A DNA stretch of 64,000 nt from Oceanicaulis sp. HLUCCA04 (GCA_001314625.1 LJSH01000006.1:124001-188000), one strand, 5' to 3'; positions 1 to 13,122 are shown, numbered from the stretch's first letter. Notes: generated from the sequence alone by a model not told the origin. Numbers and translations are program-made.

Positions 1-5
1 AGTCC

Positions 6-293
6 ATGAGCAAGGACACGATAGAAAGCGCGATTCTCGCCCTCGTCGAGCAAAGGGGTGCGGGCAAATCCATCTGCCCGTCAGAAGCCGCACGCGCCGT
101 ATGGCCGGAAGTCTGGCAAAACCGCATGCGTCAGGTGCGCAATGTGGCGGTCGGCATGGCCCGCAAGGGCGAGATTGCCATATTGCGCAAGGGCAAGCCA
201 GTGGATCCCGATGACTTCAAGGGCGTTTACCGCCTGTCCCTGCCTGCAACGCGGGATGCCGGACCTGACGCCACACCCGAGGCCGATGCCTGA
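6..293 (+). CDS. DUF3253 family protein
   Basis: A 95-residue protein with no assigned function. It has the DUF3253 pattern: an N-terminal helix ending in RGAGKSICPSEAARAVWPE, then a winged-helix-like core ending in RKGKPVDPDDFKGVYRL. The fold suggests a small DNA-binding or scaffold domain, but that is inference. The ATG lies five bases from the window edge, so an upstream start cannot be excluded, although the family usually begins close to this point. The last codons overlap the start of the UDG-fold gene (ATG at 286), so the two are probably translationally coupled. The C-terminal 15 residues are low-complexity and acidic. Confidence 0.8.
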   Translation: MSKDTIESAILALVEQRGAGKSICPSEAARAVWPEVWQNRMRQVRNVAVGMARKGEIAILRKGKPVDPDDFKGVYRLSLPATRDAGPDATPEADA

Positions 294-882
294 GGATTTC
301 GACACGCTGGCCGGACACATCTGCGCCTGCAGGGTTTGCCAGCCCTGCCTGTCCCACCCCTGCCGCCCGGTATTGCAGGGCAGCTCTGCTGCCCGCATCC
401 GCATTATCGGCCAGGCGCCGGGCACGCGGGTGCAGGCCTCCGGCCAACCCTTCACCGATCCGTCCGGTGACCGCTTGCGCAGCTGGATGGGGATAAGCAA
501 GGCGCAGTTCTATGACCCGCGCCTGTTTGCCATCACGCCGATGGGTTTCTGCTTTCCCGGCCTGGACGCAAAGGGGGCAGACCTGCCGCCCCGGCGCGAG
601 TGCGCCGAGCTCTGGCAGGACCGGGTGACGGCGGCACTTCCAGATGTGGAAATGACACTTCTGGTCGGACTTCATGCCCAGCGCCGCTATCTCGCCTTGC
701 CGTCATCAGCCAGCCTCACCGCCACTGTGCTGCGCTGGCGAGAATTCTTTCCGCATTTTGTTGCGCTGCCGCATCCCAGCTGGCGCAATTCGGGATGGTT
801 AAAGCGGAACCCATGGTTTGAAAACGAGGTTTTGCCCGCCCTGCGCCTTCGCATCCGCGAAATTCTTGGTCCTGCACTTTGA
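286..882 (+). CDS. uracil-DNA glycosylase superfamily protein
   Basis: A 198-residue protein of the UDG fold. The first motif, GQAPGTRVQASGQPFTDPSG (about residues 46-65), matches the GxAPGxxxxxxGxPF water-activating loop of family 4/5-type glycosylases. The second motif is LPHPSWRN near residue 165, the H-P-S DNA-intercalation loop. N-terminal cysteines (CACRVC, then CLSHPC) could bind a metal or iron-sulfur cluster, as in family 4 enzymes. The start at 286 was chosen because homology begins there and it overlaps the DUF3253 stop by 8 bp; the same frame extends far upstream but that part is antisense-like noise. Uracil excision is likely from the fold but is not proven for this subfamily. 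Confidence 0.82.
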   Translation: MPEDFDTLAGHICACRVCQPCLSHPCRPVLQGSSAARIRIIGQAPGTRVQASGQPFTDPSGDRLRSWMGISKAQFYDPRLFAITPMGFCFPGLDAKGADLPPRRECAELWQDRVTAALPDVEMTLLVGLHAQRRYLALPSSASLTATVLRWREFFPHFVALPHPSWRNSGWLKRNPWFENEVLPALRLRIREILGPAL

Positions 883-1017
883 CCGGACAAACTGCGTTAT
901 ATTTCCGCGACTTGCCTTAGGCCCGCGCGCCGAGTAAACGGCAGCGGCGAAACAGGCGTATCCGGACTGAAGGCATCTATCGGGCACCAGACCCGGCCCC
1001 GCCGTTAATGCGGCCAG

Positions 1018-1041
1018 CGCGCCGGGCGTCCGGCGCGTTTT
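1018..1041 (+). terminator. terminator-like hairpin in the leader of the dehydrogenase gene
   Basis: CGCGCCGG (1018-1025) pairs perfectly with CCGGCGCG (1030-1037) across a GCGT loop and is followed by TTTT. It sits 20 bases before the start codon at 1062. It may end transcription from the two upstream genes or act as an attenuator for the dehydrogenase. Confidence 0.45.
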
Positions 1042-1061
1042 CAAGGAAAAGGAACTCCCCC

Positions 1062-2138
1062 ATGAGCGTGCCTGCCAGCGTGTTTGAACACCCCGCTTTC
1101 GACGACCACGAGAAGGTGCTGTTTGCCAGCGATCCGGCCACCGGGCTGCAGGCCATTCTGGCTGTCCACTCCACGGTGCGCGGCCCGGCTGTCGGCGGGT
1201 GCCGCATGTGGGCATATGAAAGCCCGTCGGACGCCGTGACGGACGTGCTGCGCCTGTCACAGGGCATGAGCTACAAGAATATCATGGCCGATCTGCCGAT
1301 TGGCGGCGGCAAGAGCGTCATCATCAGACCGAAAGGCGATTTTGACCGCGACGCGCTGTTCCAGGCGTTCGGCCGTGCCATCGATTCCCTGAATGGCCAT
1401 TATATTTCGGCTGAGGATGTGGGTGTAAGCCCTGAAGACATGCTCAGCGCGCGGCGCGCCACCCGCCACGTTGTCGGCCTGCCCGACGGAACGGGCGACC
1501 CCTCCCCCACCACTGCCAAGGGCGTATTCCTGGGCATTGAGCTTGTGGCGCAGAAGGCACTGGGCAAATCATCTCTCGCCGGCGTGAAAATCGCGGTGCA
1601 GGGCGCCACCGGCCATGTCGGCTCCTACCTTTGCGAACACCTCGCCAACGCCGGCGCAGAGCTGATCCTGACCGACATCAACGAAGAGGCCTTGCAGGCG
1701 CTGGCCAAAAAGCTCGGCGCGAAAACCATCGGCAAGGATGACATCTACGATGCCGAAGCTGACATCTTCACGCCCTGCGCGCTCGGATCGGTCATCAATG
1801 AGAAGACCATCGACCGTCTCAAAGTGCGCGCAGTTGCCGGTGCAGCCAACAACCAGCTTGCCAAGCGCGAGATGGGTGCCGAGCTGATGAAGCGCGGTAT
1901 CGCCTACGCCCCCGACTACGTCATCAATGCCGGCGGCATCATCAATATCATGGGCGAGATTGACAGCCGCTTCGACAAGAAGTGGGTTGAAGGCAAGCTG
2001 CAGGGCCTCAAATCCACCCTCGGCGAAATCCTCGAGACCGCCGAGAATGAAGGCCGCCCGGCCAATCTGGTCGCTGACGAGATCGCCCGCCAGCGCATCG
2101 AGGACGCCCGGACGGGCAAGCAACACGCGGCAGAGTAG
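1062..2138 (+). CDS. ldh: Glu/Leu/Phe/Val dehydrogenase (leucine dehydrogenase type)
   Basis: A 358-residue NAD-dependent amino-acid dehydrogenase that would deaminate leucine or other branched-chain amino acids to 2-oxo acids reversibly. Visible marks are the substrate-binding glycine-rich loop with catalytic lysine (PIGGGKSVI), the catalytic aspartate region SAEDVGVS, and a Rossmann NAD site with GATGHVGSYLCEHL. The C-terminal PDYVINAGGIINI segment is typical of leucine/valine dehydrogenases. Length fits the short dehydrogenases of this group (about 350-370). ATG 1062 was chosen because AAGGAA lies 8 bases upstream; an in-frame ATG at 1008 adds non-conserved sequence. A branched-acid CoA operon lies at the far end of the window, but linkage is only suggestive. 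Exact substrate is uncertain. Confidence 0.9.
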   Translation: MSVPASVFEHPAFDDHEKVLFASDPATGLQAILAVHSTVRGPAVGGCRMWAYESPSDAVTDVLRLSQGMSYKNIMADLPIGGGKSVIIRPKGDFDRDALFQAFGRAIDSLNGHYISAEDVGVSPEDMLSARRATRHVVGLPDGTGDPSPTTAKGVFLGIELVAQKALGKSSLAGVKIAVQGATGHVGSYLCEHLANAGAELILTDINEEALQALAKKLGAKTIGKDDIYDAEADIFTPCALGSVINEKTIDRLKVRAVAGAANNQLAKREMGAELMKRGIAYAPDYVINAGGIINIMGEIDSRFDKKWVEGKLQGLKSTLGEILETAENEGRPANLVADEIARQRIEDARTGKQHAAE

Positions 2139-2152
2139 AGGTTGTTCCTTTT

Positions 2153-2254
2153 CCTCCCCCGTTCACGGGGGAGGAGGCCTGAAAGGCCGGAGGGGGGAGT
2201 GTGTTCAATCCCCCCCTCGCCCCCTGCGGGGGCACTCCCCCCGTGAACGGGGCG
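2153..2254. repeat. MITE-like palindromic repeat, copy A
   Basis: The 143-bp gap between two convergent genes is filled by a G/C-run element. It has near-perfect 17-18 bp terminal inverted repeats (2157-2173 and 2235-2252, containing CGTTCACGGGGG and its complement). It also holds an internal hairpin GGCCT-gaa-AGGCC, paired GGAGGGGGGA / TCCCCCCCTC arms and a CCCCTGCGGGG hairpin. The same layout recurs at 63715-63826. It probably also serves as a two-way terminator for the dehydrogenase gene and ligA. Confidence 0.75.
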
Positions 2255-2281
2255 GAAAAAAGGGTAGGCCTACTTCGCCGC

Positions 2282-6084
<3,803 letters not shown>

Positions 6085-6109
6085 GGGCCCCCGCGTCTCC
6101 CGTCCGGTA

Positions 6110-6949
6110 CTAGCCGAATATCCGGCTCATCGCGCGGCGCAGAACGCCCGGATCTTCCTCTTCCAAACCTTCGCCGGGCACATCGATGCCACGCGAGGTC
6201 AGAAGGGTGTAGCTGTCCTCATACCAGTCCGAGCCGGGGAAGTTATGGCCCAGCACGGCCGCGACCTGACGGGCTTCTTCCGCCACGCCCATAGCCACAT
6301 AGGCCTCGACCAGACGATGCAGCGCCTCGGGCACATGGCTCGTCGTGCCATAGTCGCGGATCACGCTCTGGAAACGGCCAATGGCGGCGAGGTGGAAACC
6401 GCTGCGCAGATACCACCGCCCGACATCCATGTCCTTCCCGGCGAGGTGGTCACGCGTCATGTCGATCTTCAGGCGGGCGTCGCGCGCATAGGGGCTGTCG
6501 GGATAGCGCTGAACGACCTGCTGCAGGGCATCGTAGGCCGCCTGCGTGGTCGACTGGTCCCGGCCGACATCATAGATGCGCTCGTAATGGCAGATAGCGA
6601 TGAGATAATAGGCGTAAGGCGCGCTGGAACTGCCCGGATGCAAGGCGATGAAGCGCTCGGCGCTGGCAATCGCTTCTTCATAACGGGTTGCCTGATAGTT
6701 GGCGAAGGACGCCATCAGCATGGAGCGGCGGGCCCATTCGGAGAAGGGGTGCTGGCGCTCCACCTCGTCAAACAGTTCGGCAGCCTGGGTGAAGCGGCGG
6801 CGCTCCAGCTCGCGGAAAGCCTCGTTGTAAAGCGTCTCCACAGGACGGGCGACATAGGCCAGCTCGGCTCGGTTACCCCTGCCCTGGCACGCGGAAAGCA
6901 CCATGGCCGAGAGGGAAATGACGAGAATAAGACGCGCGGCGTTCAACAA
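6110..6949 (-). CDS. bamD: outer-membrane assembly lipoprotein BamD
   Basis: A 279-residue lipoprotein of the BAM complex, which inserts beta-barrel proteins into the outer membrane. A short signal peptide ends in the lipobox LSAC (Cys about residue 20). Five TPR-like helices follow, with the BamD/ComL patterns AFRELERRRFTQAAELFDEVERQHP (here read as two TPR helices) and AICHYERIYDVGRDQ. The start codon is TTG at 6949; an AAGGGG element lies 7 bases upstream and no ATG gives a complete signal peptide. It lies between lpxC and recN, the usual place in this lineage. Confidence 0.94.
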   Translation of the reverse strand: MLNAARLILVISLSAMVLSACQGRGNRAELAYVARPVETLYNEAFRELERRRFTQAAELFDEVERQHPFSEWARRSMLMASFANYQATRYEEAIASAERFIALHPGSSSAPYAYYLIAICHYERIYDVGRDQSTTQAAYDALQQVVQRYPDSPYARDARLKIDMTRDHLAGKDMDVGRWYLRSGFHLAAIGRFQSVIRDYGTTSHVPEALHRLVEAYVAMGVAEEARQVAAVLGHNFPGSDWYEDSYTLLTSRGIDVPGEGLEEEDPGVLRRAMSRIFG

Positions 6950-7056
6950 TTCCTGGCCCCTTGGCGTGGCGTGAAAACAATCAGCCAGAGTCTTCTAGCC
7001 GATCAGGGCGCGCGGAAAAAGCATTGTGTCAGCCAGACGCAGGCAGACCTTGTGAT

Positions 7057-7980
7057 CTAGCCGCGCAAAGCCCGGCTTGCATCTCCGGCTTCGGCCATCT
7101 CGCTCATCGTGACCCACTTCCACGCCGACACATCGGCCATCAGTGCGCGTACGGCGACATTATTGATGCCATGACCCGGGCGCGAAGCCTGGTAGAGGCC
7201 CAGAATGGGCGCTCCGGCGAGGTAAAGATCGCCCAGAGCATCGAGAATCTTGTGGCGGACAAACTCGTCGGCAAAACGCAGGCCTTCAGGATTGGCCACG
7301 CCTTCATCGTCAAGCACAACAGCATTTTCCAGCGAGCCGCCACGAGCCAGCCCCGCCTTGAGCAGAGTTTCGTATTCCCGGCGGAAACCGAACGTGCGCG
7401 CTGCGGCAATTTCCGTGCGGAAACCTTCAGGGCTCGTCTCGAACCGGTATTGCTGACGGCCGATAATCGCATTGTCAAAATCAATGCTGACATCAATCGC
7501 GGGTTTGAGCGCGGGCAGGAACACCGCGGTGCGGCCACCGAGCGCCACTTCGACCGGCTTCATCACACGGATCGCACGGCGCGGCGCTGGTTGGGTTTTC
7601 AGTCCAGCATGTTCAAGAAGCTCAATGAACGGCATGGAAGAGCCGTCCATGGCCGGTATTTCCGGGCCATGCAGCTCAACCAGGACATCATCCACACCTA
7701 GCCCGGCAAAGGCCGCCATCAGGTGCTCTACAGTTGCGACCGAAGCCCCGTCATCATTGATGATCGTGGTGCCCAGATCCGTGGACCGGACCAGGTCAAA
7801 GCGGGCAGGAATACGCCGGTTGGCGCAATCGAGATCGGTGCGCTCGAACACAATGCCGGATCCAGCCGCCGCCGGTTTCAGAACCATCCGCACCCGCGCG
7901 CCGGTGTGCAGGCCAATGCCCGCACTCACAGCCGCCTGGGCCAGAGTAGTCCGCTCGGTCATGAAAGCCGCCCGCACCAT
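7057..7980 (-). CDS. lpxC: UDP-3-O-acyl-N-acetylglucosamine deacetylase
   Basis: A 307-residue zinc deacetylase catalysing the committed step of lipid A synthesis. The zinc ligands are visible as the His of ATVEHLMAAFAGLG and the His and Asp of HKILDALGDLYLAG; the GIGLHTGARV segment near the N terminus is the family's opening. ATG 7980 was chosen (MVRAAFMTERTTL); ATG 7962 and a GTG at 7998 are alternatives, and the longer in-frame extension to 8058 is not conserved-looking. It follows ftsZ after a terminator, so it may have its own promoter in 7981-8143. LpxC amount is often controlled by proteolysis of the C terminus; this cannot be judged here. Confidence 0.96.
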   Translation of the reverse strand: MVRAAFMTERTTLAQAAVSAGIGLHTGARVRMVLKPAAAGSGIVFERTDLDCANRRIPARFDLVRSTDLGTTIINDDGASVATVEHLMAAFAGLGVDDVLVELHGPEIPAMDGSSMPFIELLEHAGLKTQPAPRRAIRVMKPVEVALGGRTAVFLPALKPAIDVSIDFDNAIIGRQQYRFETSPEGFRTEIAAARTFGFRREYETLLKAGLARGGSLENAVVLDDEGVANPEGLRFADEFVRHKILDALGDLYLAGAPILGLYQASRPGHGINNVAVRALMADVSAWKWVTMSEMAEAGDASRALRG

Positions 7981-8143
7981 GGTGTTGTCTTTCTTCACTT
8001 GAAGCCCGGCTTCGCCCCTCGCGCGGCCCGGCTGCCCCTCTTCTTCGCACTTGCACACTAGAGAGGCCGCGTGAAGGGGGAAATTAAACGATTGTTTCGG
8101 GATGAAACAAATCCGCCCGCGATGTCAGTCAGCGCAACGCAAA

Positions 8144-8170
8144 GCCCCGGACCGTTGCCGGTCCGGGGCC
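8144..8170 (-). terminator. intrinsic terminator after ftsZ
   Basis: An 11-bp perfect stem, GCCCCGGACCG (8144-8154) with CGGTCCGGGGC (8159-8169), closes a 4-base loop. On the minus strand it is followed by TTTGCGTT. It lies 25 bases past the ftsZ stop and separates ftsZ from lpxC. Confidence 0.75.
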
Positions 8171-8194
8171 GAAATCGTGCCTTGCCAGGAAACT

Positions 8195-9820
8195 CTAGTT
8201 GGCCTGACGGCGCAGGAAGGCGGGGATGTCCAGATCGGTGTCGTCAAACTCCTCGCTGAACAGATCACCGCCCGGCGCGTTGCGCTGTACCGGCTCGGCC
8301 GCATGGCGGGTGCGCTGCGTCTCGGCAGGCGGGCGCGGCGCTGTGCGCGTCTCTGCCTGGGCTGGCGGGGTCTTGGCCCGGCGGCCAAAGAGGGAAAGCC
8401 CGCGCCGGGCCGGTGCCTGTTCACGCGCCTCAGGCTCGGCGGCCGGCCGGCCGGCAGGTTCCGGCGCTGGTTCGCGGCGAAGGGTCTGTGCCATCTCCGC
8501 GAGGCGTTCCTGATGGCGCACGACTTCCGGGCGGGTGTCTTCGGGCATTTCGTCCGCAGCCGCCGTGTAGGCGTCCGGCGCGGCCAGCGCATCATCGATA
8601 ACGCCCCGATTACCGGGAACGGGCGATGTATCCTCTGGCGCGTTGACGGGCTGGCTGTCCTGGGCCGCGCGCCAAGCCGCCGCCTTGGCATGAATACCAC
8701 CGTCAGCGGCCGCCCGCGCGGCGCGTGCCGCCTCGCTGTCTTCGTTGAGGCGGCGCACTAGCGGCTGGGCCGGACGGTTTGACTCGCGCGATTTCATGAC
8801 GCTGACGACACCGGATGAATCACTGCGGCGGCGCGGATCTGAAACCTGCATCGATTCCGCTTCAATGCCGGTAGCCACGACCGAAACGCGCACCGTGCCG
8901 TTCAGGCTTTCGTCGAAGGTGGAGCCGACAATGATATTGGCGTCCGGATCGACCTGCTCGCGGATTTCGTTCGCGGCCTCGTCAACCTCATAGAGCGTCA
9001 TGTCCATGCCGCCGGTGATATTGATGAGCACGCCGCGCGCGCCCTTCATCGACACATCATCGAGCAGCGGATTATTGATGGCAGCATGGGCAGCCTCGAT
9101 GGCGCGTTTCTCGCCGGAGGCTTCGCCCGTACCCATCATCGCCTTGCCCATCTCGTTCATCACGGTGCGCACATCGGCGAAGTCCAGATTGATCAGGCCC
9201 GGCATGACCATCAGATCGGTGATGCCGCGTACACCCGAATGAAGCACCTGGTCGGCCATCGAGAAGGCCTCGGCAAACGTCGTCTTTTCCGTCGCGATAC
9301 GGAACAGGTTCTGGTTAGGAATGACGATGAGCGTATCGACATGGCCCTGCAGCTGCTCGATCCCGGCTTCGGCCAGGCGCATGCGCTTGGAGCCTTCAAA
9401 ATGGAAAGGCTTGGTCACGACGCCGACGGTCAGAATGCCCTGCTCGCGCGCGGCCCGGGCGATGACCGGCGCAGCGCCGGTGCCGGTACCGCCGCCCATG
9501 CCGGCGGTGATGAATACCATGTGGGTGCCTTGCAGGTACTCGATGATTTCGGAGATGGAATCCTCGGCCGCCTGCATCCCGATCTCGGGGCGCGCCCCTG
9601 CGCCAAGCCCTTGCGTGATCTGGTGGCCGATCTGGATGCGGTTGCGCGAGCCGGAACGCTGCAGCGACTGCGCATCGGTATTGGCCACAACGAAATCAAC
9701 GCCTTCCAGATTTGCGTCAATCATGTTGTTGACCGCATTGCCGCCGGCACCACCCACGCCGAAGACGAGAATTCTGGGTTTAAGTTCAGTGGCTTCGGGG
9801 GCAGAAATGTTCAGCGCCAT
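8195..9820 (-). CDS. ftsZ: cell division protein FtsZ
   Basis: A 541-residue tubulin homologue that polymerises into the division ring at midcell. The GTP-binding G-box is [10 protein letters not shown] near residue 105, with the N-terminal [13 protein letters not shown] and the T7 loop [11 protein letters not shown]. The conserved core ends near residue 320. A roughly 200-residue Ala/Pro/Arg/Glu-rich disordered linker follows, then the C-terminal peptide [12 protein letters not shown] that binds FtsA and other anchors. Long linkers are normal in Caulobacter relatives. ATG 9820 has CGGAG 9 bases upstream; a GTG at 9838 is a weaker alternative. A CtrA-type box lies 67-81 bases upstream. Confidence 0.97.
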   Translation of the reverse strand: MALNISAPEATELKPRILVFGVGGAGGNAVNNMIDANLEGVDFVVANTDAQSLQRSGSRNRIQIGHQITQGLGAGARPEIGMQAAEDSISEIIEYLQGTHMVFITAGMGGGTGTGAAPVIARAAREQGILTVGVVTKPFHFEGSKRMRLAEAGIEQLQGHVDTLIVIPNQNLFRIATEKTTFAEAFSMADQVLHSGVRGITDLMVMPGLINLDFADVRTVMNEMGKAMMGTGEASGEKRAIEAAHAAINNPLLDDVSMKGARGVLINITGGMDMTLYEVDEAANEIREQVDPDANIIVGSTFDESLNGTVRVSVVATGIEAESMQVSDPRRRSDSSGVVSVMKSRESNRPAQPLVRRLNEDSEAARAARAAADGGIHAKAAAWRAAQDSQPVNAPEDTSPVPGNRGVIDDALAAPDAYTAAADEMPEDTRPEVVRHQERLAEMAQTLRREPAPEPAGRPAAEPEAREQAPARRGLSLFGRRAKTPPAQAETRTAPRPPAETQRTRHAAEPVQRNAPGGDLFSEEFDDTDLDIPAFLRRQAN

Positions 9821-9886
9821 GGGAAAGGGCTCCGTCACGCGGGCTAAGGTTAACGCGATTTACCGGTCAGTGTGGGTGCGTCATGC

Positions 9887-9901
9887 TTAAGCGAGCGTTA
9901 A
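9887..9901. promoter_or_regulatory. CtrA-type binding site upstream of ftsZ
   Basis: TTAA-N7-TTAA in exact consensus form (TTAA 9887-9890, TTAA 9898-9901), readable on both strands, in the 151-bp gap between ftsA and ftsZ. In Caulobacter CtrA represses ftsZ from a site near its promoter (established). Binding here is inferred from the motif. Confidence 0.6.
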
Positions 9902-9971
9902 ACGCGATGAGCGCGGTTGGTGGATTTTTAGCTTTGACTACAGGAACATAGAGCGAACGTATATGTCCCGC

Positions 9972-11285
9972 TCAGAAGCTCTCGGCAAACCAGCGCCAGA
10001 CAGCAGCCGGACCGCGATCAGAGGCGGGCCTGGCCACACGGCGGGCCGCTGCATCGGTGACAAAGCGTGGCGGGCCTGAGAGGATTTCGGCGGGTGCGCG
10101 GGCGTGGCGGGCAAGCGCGCCTGTGCTGGCCGCAAATCCGGCACCGGCAAGGGCATCGCCGAGCCCGGCTATTGCAGCCGGGCGGCCAAGCCGGGTCTGG
10201 CGGCGCAGGACGCGTCCGGCCAGCTCCACCATGCCGGGAAGCTGGCTGGCACCGCCGGTCAGCACGAGTATCCGCCCGGAGGCTTCATTCATTCCTGCAG
10301 CATCCAGCCGGTCACGCACCAGCTCGAATATCTCTTCCAGCCGCGGGCGGATGATCGCGTTCAGCAGCGCGCGCGGATACTGGTTCATTCCGGCATCTGG
10401 CGCGTTGGCCACGGGCGGCGCCTCGATCATGGTGCGGTCATCGTCTGGACTGTCCAGCGCGGAGCCGTAAAGCGCCTTGATACGCTCTGCGGCGTGGACC
10501 GGCGTAGAGAGCCCGCGCGCGATATCACGCGTCACATGGTTGCCGCCGACCGGCACCATATCCACATGGATAGGCACGCCGTCAGCGAAGACGGCAAGAC
10601 TGGTCGTATCCGCGCCCATATCGAGCACGGTCGCGCCCAGCAGCGCCTCGTCGCCTGCCAGCACTGACAGGGCAGCAGCGTAAGGCGAGGCAATCACTTC
10701 ACTGACTTCCAGATGGCACTGCGCGACGGCATTCATCAGATTGCGCAGCGGATCTGCCTGCGCAGAGACGACATGCAGGTCAACGGCCAGGGCCCGCCCG
10801 GCCATGCCGCGCGGATCCTTGACTCCGCGATGATCATCCACCCGCCAGGACACCGGCATGGCGTGGAGGAGCGCCCGGCCCGGACGCGCGCAACGCTGCA
10901 ATCCGGCGGCCAGGACGCGGCTGCGATCGCGCTCGCTGACGGCGTGACCGGAAACCGGCGCTTCCACCGAAACCCGCTCGGACGCCGGGCTGCCCGCGGT
11001 TGTGACAAGGCTGACTTCGCTGATGGCCTGACGGGCCATACGCTCGGCGCTGTCCACCACGGCGCGGATAACCCCGGCGGCAGCGTCTATATCCACTACC
11101 GCGCCCGCGCGTATTCCCGCGCTGGAATGATGGCCCACACCAACGACACGCGGGCGCGTGCCGGTCAGCGTCGCTTCGGACTTGACGATAAAGCAGACCG
11201 TTTTGGCTGCACCCACTTCAAGAGCGGCATAGACGCCGGACTTGCCGCTGGCCTGATCGCCGCCCTTGCCGGTGAACAGTCCCAT
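9972..11285 (-). CDS. ftsA: cell division protein FtsA
   Basis: A 437-residue actin-like ATPase that tethers FtsZ polymers to the membrane and recruits later division proteins. The phosphate-1 region is AALEVGAAKTVCFIVK, the phosphate-2 loop VLDMGADTTSLAVF and the adenosine motif VLTGGASQLPGM. The C terminus ends in WRWFAESF, an amphipathic membrane-binding helix after a basic linker. The start ATG lies 5 bases after the ftsQ stop. A non-coding gap with a CtrA-type site follows before ftsZ, so ftsZ can be controlled separately. Confidence 0.96.
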   Translation of the reverse strand: MGLFTGKGGDQASGKSGVYAALEVGAAKTVCFIVKSEATLTGTRPRVVGVGHHSSAGIRAGAVVDIDAAAGVIRAVVDSAERMARQAISEVSLVTTAGSPASERVSVEAPVSGHAVSERDRSRVLAAGLQRCARPGRALLHAMPVSWRVDDHRGVKDPRGMAGRALAVDLHVVSAQADPLRNLMNAVAQCHLEVSEVIASPYAAALSVLAGDEALLGATVLDMGADTTSLAVFADGVPIHVDMVPVGGNHVTRDIARGLSTPVHAAERIKALYGSALDSPDDDRTMIEAPPVANAPDAGMNQYPRALLNAIIRPRLEEIFELVRDRLDAAGMNEASGRILVLTGGASQLPGMVELAGRVLRRQTRLGRPAAIAGLGDALAGAGFAASTGALARHARAPAEILSGPPRFVTDAAARRVARPASDRGPAAVWRWFAESF

Positions 11286-11290
11286 GGATG

Positions 11291-12208
11291 TCAGGCTCCC
11301 CGCTCAGGCGTGGCGGACCCGCCCGCACGCTCTGGCCATGCACGAACGGCCATTTCCCCTTCGCCGCGCAAATCAAAGGACTGCGCATCCAGCTCCAGAA
11401 CCCGCTGGTCAGCGTGAAGCGCCGCAATCAGCGCAACGGCGCTCGCCACATCATTTTCGGGCAGGAGAATGTCACTGCCGGAATTGAGCCGCAAATTCCA
11501 CCGCCGCTCGCTCACACGTACCGCGTGGGTGACAAGGCTTGCCAGTTCAGGCTGCCGGGCAAGGATTGTGATGATTTCTTCGGCTGCGCCATTGGCACCG
11601 TTGCCCACGACGCGTGGCAGGCCGGGATAGTCGCCGGGAGATTCTCCGTCGAGCACCGTGCCGCTGCGGTCGATCACATAGTGCACGCCGCCGGTCTGCC
11701 AGAGTGCATAGGGCGCCCGTTCGGTAATGATGACACTGATGCGGTCAGGCCAGAGGCGCACTACTTGCGCACTTTCCACCCGGGTCATGGCTTCGATGGC
11801 GGCGCGCGCCTGCGCGGGATCAATATCGATAAGCCCGGTTCCGGGCTCGGCTCCGATGACGGCAGCAATTTCAGCGGCGGTCACATCGTGTCCGCCCACC
11901 ACATCAACTGCGCGGACCACATAGCCTGAGCGGGTGAGATGGCTGGCAAAAGCCGAACTGGCCGCCTGCCCGGCTGCACCCAGTCCACCGGTGAGCGTCA
12001 GCGCGAGGACAGCGAGCGCACCAAGACCGGCGATTGCAAAAAAGGCGAGGCGCAAGGCGTTGACCGTGCGGTAGCGCGCGGTGCGCAACTGTGCGCTAGC
12101 CCAGTTTTTGAAAGGGCGCTGGGCGTGGGACTGGCGGGGTGCGCGCGTTGTCTTGCCCGCTGCGCCGGATCGTCCGGCACGGGTGGGAGCTGTTCGAGAG
12201 CGCCTCAC
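11291..12208 (-). CDS. ftsQ: cell division protein FtsQ
   Basis: A 305-residue bitopic membrane protein that links early and late division proteins. A basic cytoplasmic tail of about 50 residues is followed by one membrane helix ([20 protein letters not shown]), a POTRA domain ([20 protein letters not shown]) and the FtsQ beta domain ([22 protein letters not shown]). The start is taken as GTG 12208, which overlaps the ddl stop as GTGA, the same coupling seen at murC-murB. In-frame starts at 12238 and 12268 would lengthen the basic tail. It lies in the canonical ddl-ftsQ-ftsA order. Confidence 0.92.
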   Translation of the reverse strand: MRRSRTAPTRAGRSGAAGKTTRAPRQSHAQRPFKNWASAQLRTARYRTVNALRLAFFAIAGLGALAVLALTLTGGLGAAGQAASSAFASHLTRSGYVVRAVDVVGGHDVTAAEIAAVIGAEPGTGLIDIDPAQARAAIEAMTRVESAQVVRLWPDRISVIITERAPYALWQTGGVHYVIDRSGTVLDGESPGDYPGLPRVVGNGANGAAEEIITILARQPELASLVTHAVRVSERRWNLRLNSGSDILLPENDVASAVALIAALHADQRVLELDAQSFDLRGEGEMAVRAWPERAGGSATPERGA

Positions 12209-13122
12209 CTCTGACAACTGGCATCCTCCGCTATCCATTCGACAAGGTCGGGAAATCCGATACCGCAATGCGCAGCCTGTTCGGGCGCAAGCGATGTGGG
12301 AGTCATGCCCGGCTGGGTATTAATTTCGAGTAACCAAAGTCTCCCGTCGCCGGATTCATCCCAGCGAAAATCGGATCGCGTCAGCCCCCGGCATCCCAGC
12401 TCACGGTGGGCGGTCACAGCTGCTTGCATCGCCTGATCAAAGACATGCCCCGGAATGTCGGCCGGAACCTGATGGACCGAACCCCCATCGGCATATTTCG
12501 CCTCATAGTCATAAAAGGCGGTTCTGGAGACGATCTCGGTCACCGTCAGTGCGCGGTCACCCATCACGGCAACCGTCAGCTCCCGGCCGGGAATGAAGCG
12601 CTCGATCAGGATTTCATCGCCATAGGGCCAGCTGTCAGCGGCCAGCTCTGCCGGCGGGCGGTTTGCCCCTTCGCGCACAATGAGCACACCCACGGACGAG
12701 CCCTGATCGTTGGGCTTGGCCACATAAGGCGCAGGCATGAGGTGCGCGCGCGCAGCGTCAAACCGGCTGGCGATCAGTCCTTCAGGGCAATCAAGTCCGG
12801 CCAGGCGCAGCACGGCCTTTGTCTTCTGCTTGTCCATCGCCAGCGCCGAGGCCAGAACGCCCGAATGCGTGTAAGGGATGCGCAGATATTCCAGCACGCC
12901 CTGGACCCGCCCGTCCTCGCCCCACAGACCATGCAGCGCGTTGAAGACAAGGTCGGCCTTGACACTTTTCAGCGTCTCGACCCAATGCTCGTCCGCCGGA
13001 TCAATTTCGTGCACCTCATGGCCTTTGGCGCGCAGGCCCCTGGCGCATTCGCGCCCTGAAACCAGCGACACATCGCGCTCCGGGCTCAGTCCGCCTTGCA
13101 ACAGGGCGATGCGCTTGCTCAT
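12205..13122 (-). CDS. ddl: D-alanine--D-alanine ligase
   Basis: A 305-residue ATP-grasp enzyme making the D-Ala-D-Ala dipeptide for peptidoglycan. The N-terminal substrate loop is [14 protein letters not shown]; the ATP-grasp domain shows [11 protein letters not shown] and the C-terminal metal site [15 protein letters not shown]. Length is typical for DdlB. The start overlaps the murB stop as ATGA, and its stop overlaps the ftsQ start, so all three are translationally linked. Confidence 0.96.
   Translation of the reverse strand: MSKRIALLQGGLSPERDVSLVSGRECARGLRAKGHEVHEIDPADEHWVETLKSVKADLVFNALHGLWGEDGRVQGVLEYLRIPYTHSGVLASALAMDKQKTKAVLRLAGLDCPEGLIASRFDAARAHLMPAPYVAKPNDQGSSVGVLIVREGANRPPAELAADSWPYGDEILIERFIPGRELTVAVMGDRALTVTEIVSRTAFYDYEAKYADGGSVHQVPADIPGHVFDQAMQAAVTAHRELGCRGLTRSDFRWDESGDGRLWLLEINTQPGMTPTSLAPEQAAHCGIGFPDLVEWIAEDASCQR

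Noticed and set aside
9851..9865. Second CtrA-like site near ftsZ (TTAA then TTAC)
   Set aside because: Spacing is six, not seven, and the second half is TTAC, so it does not meet the consensus.
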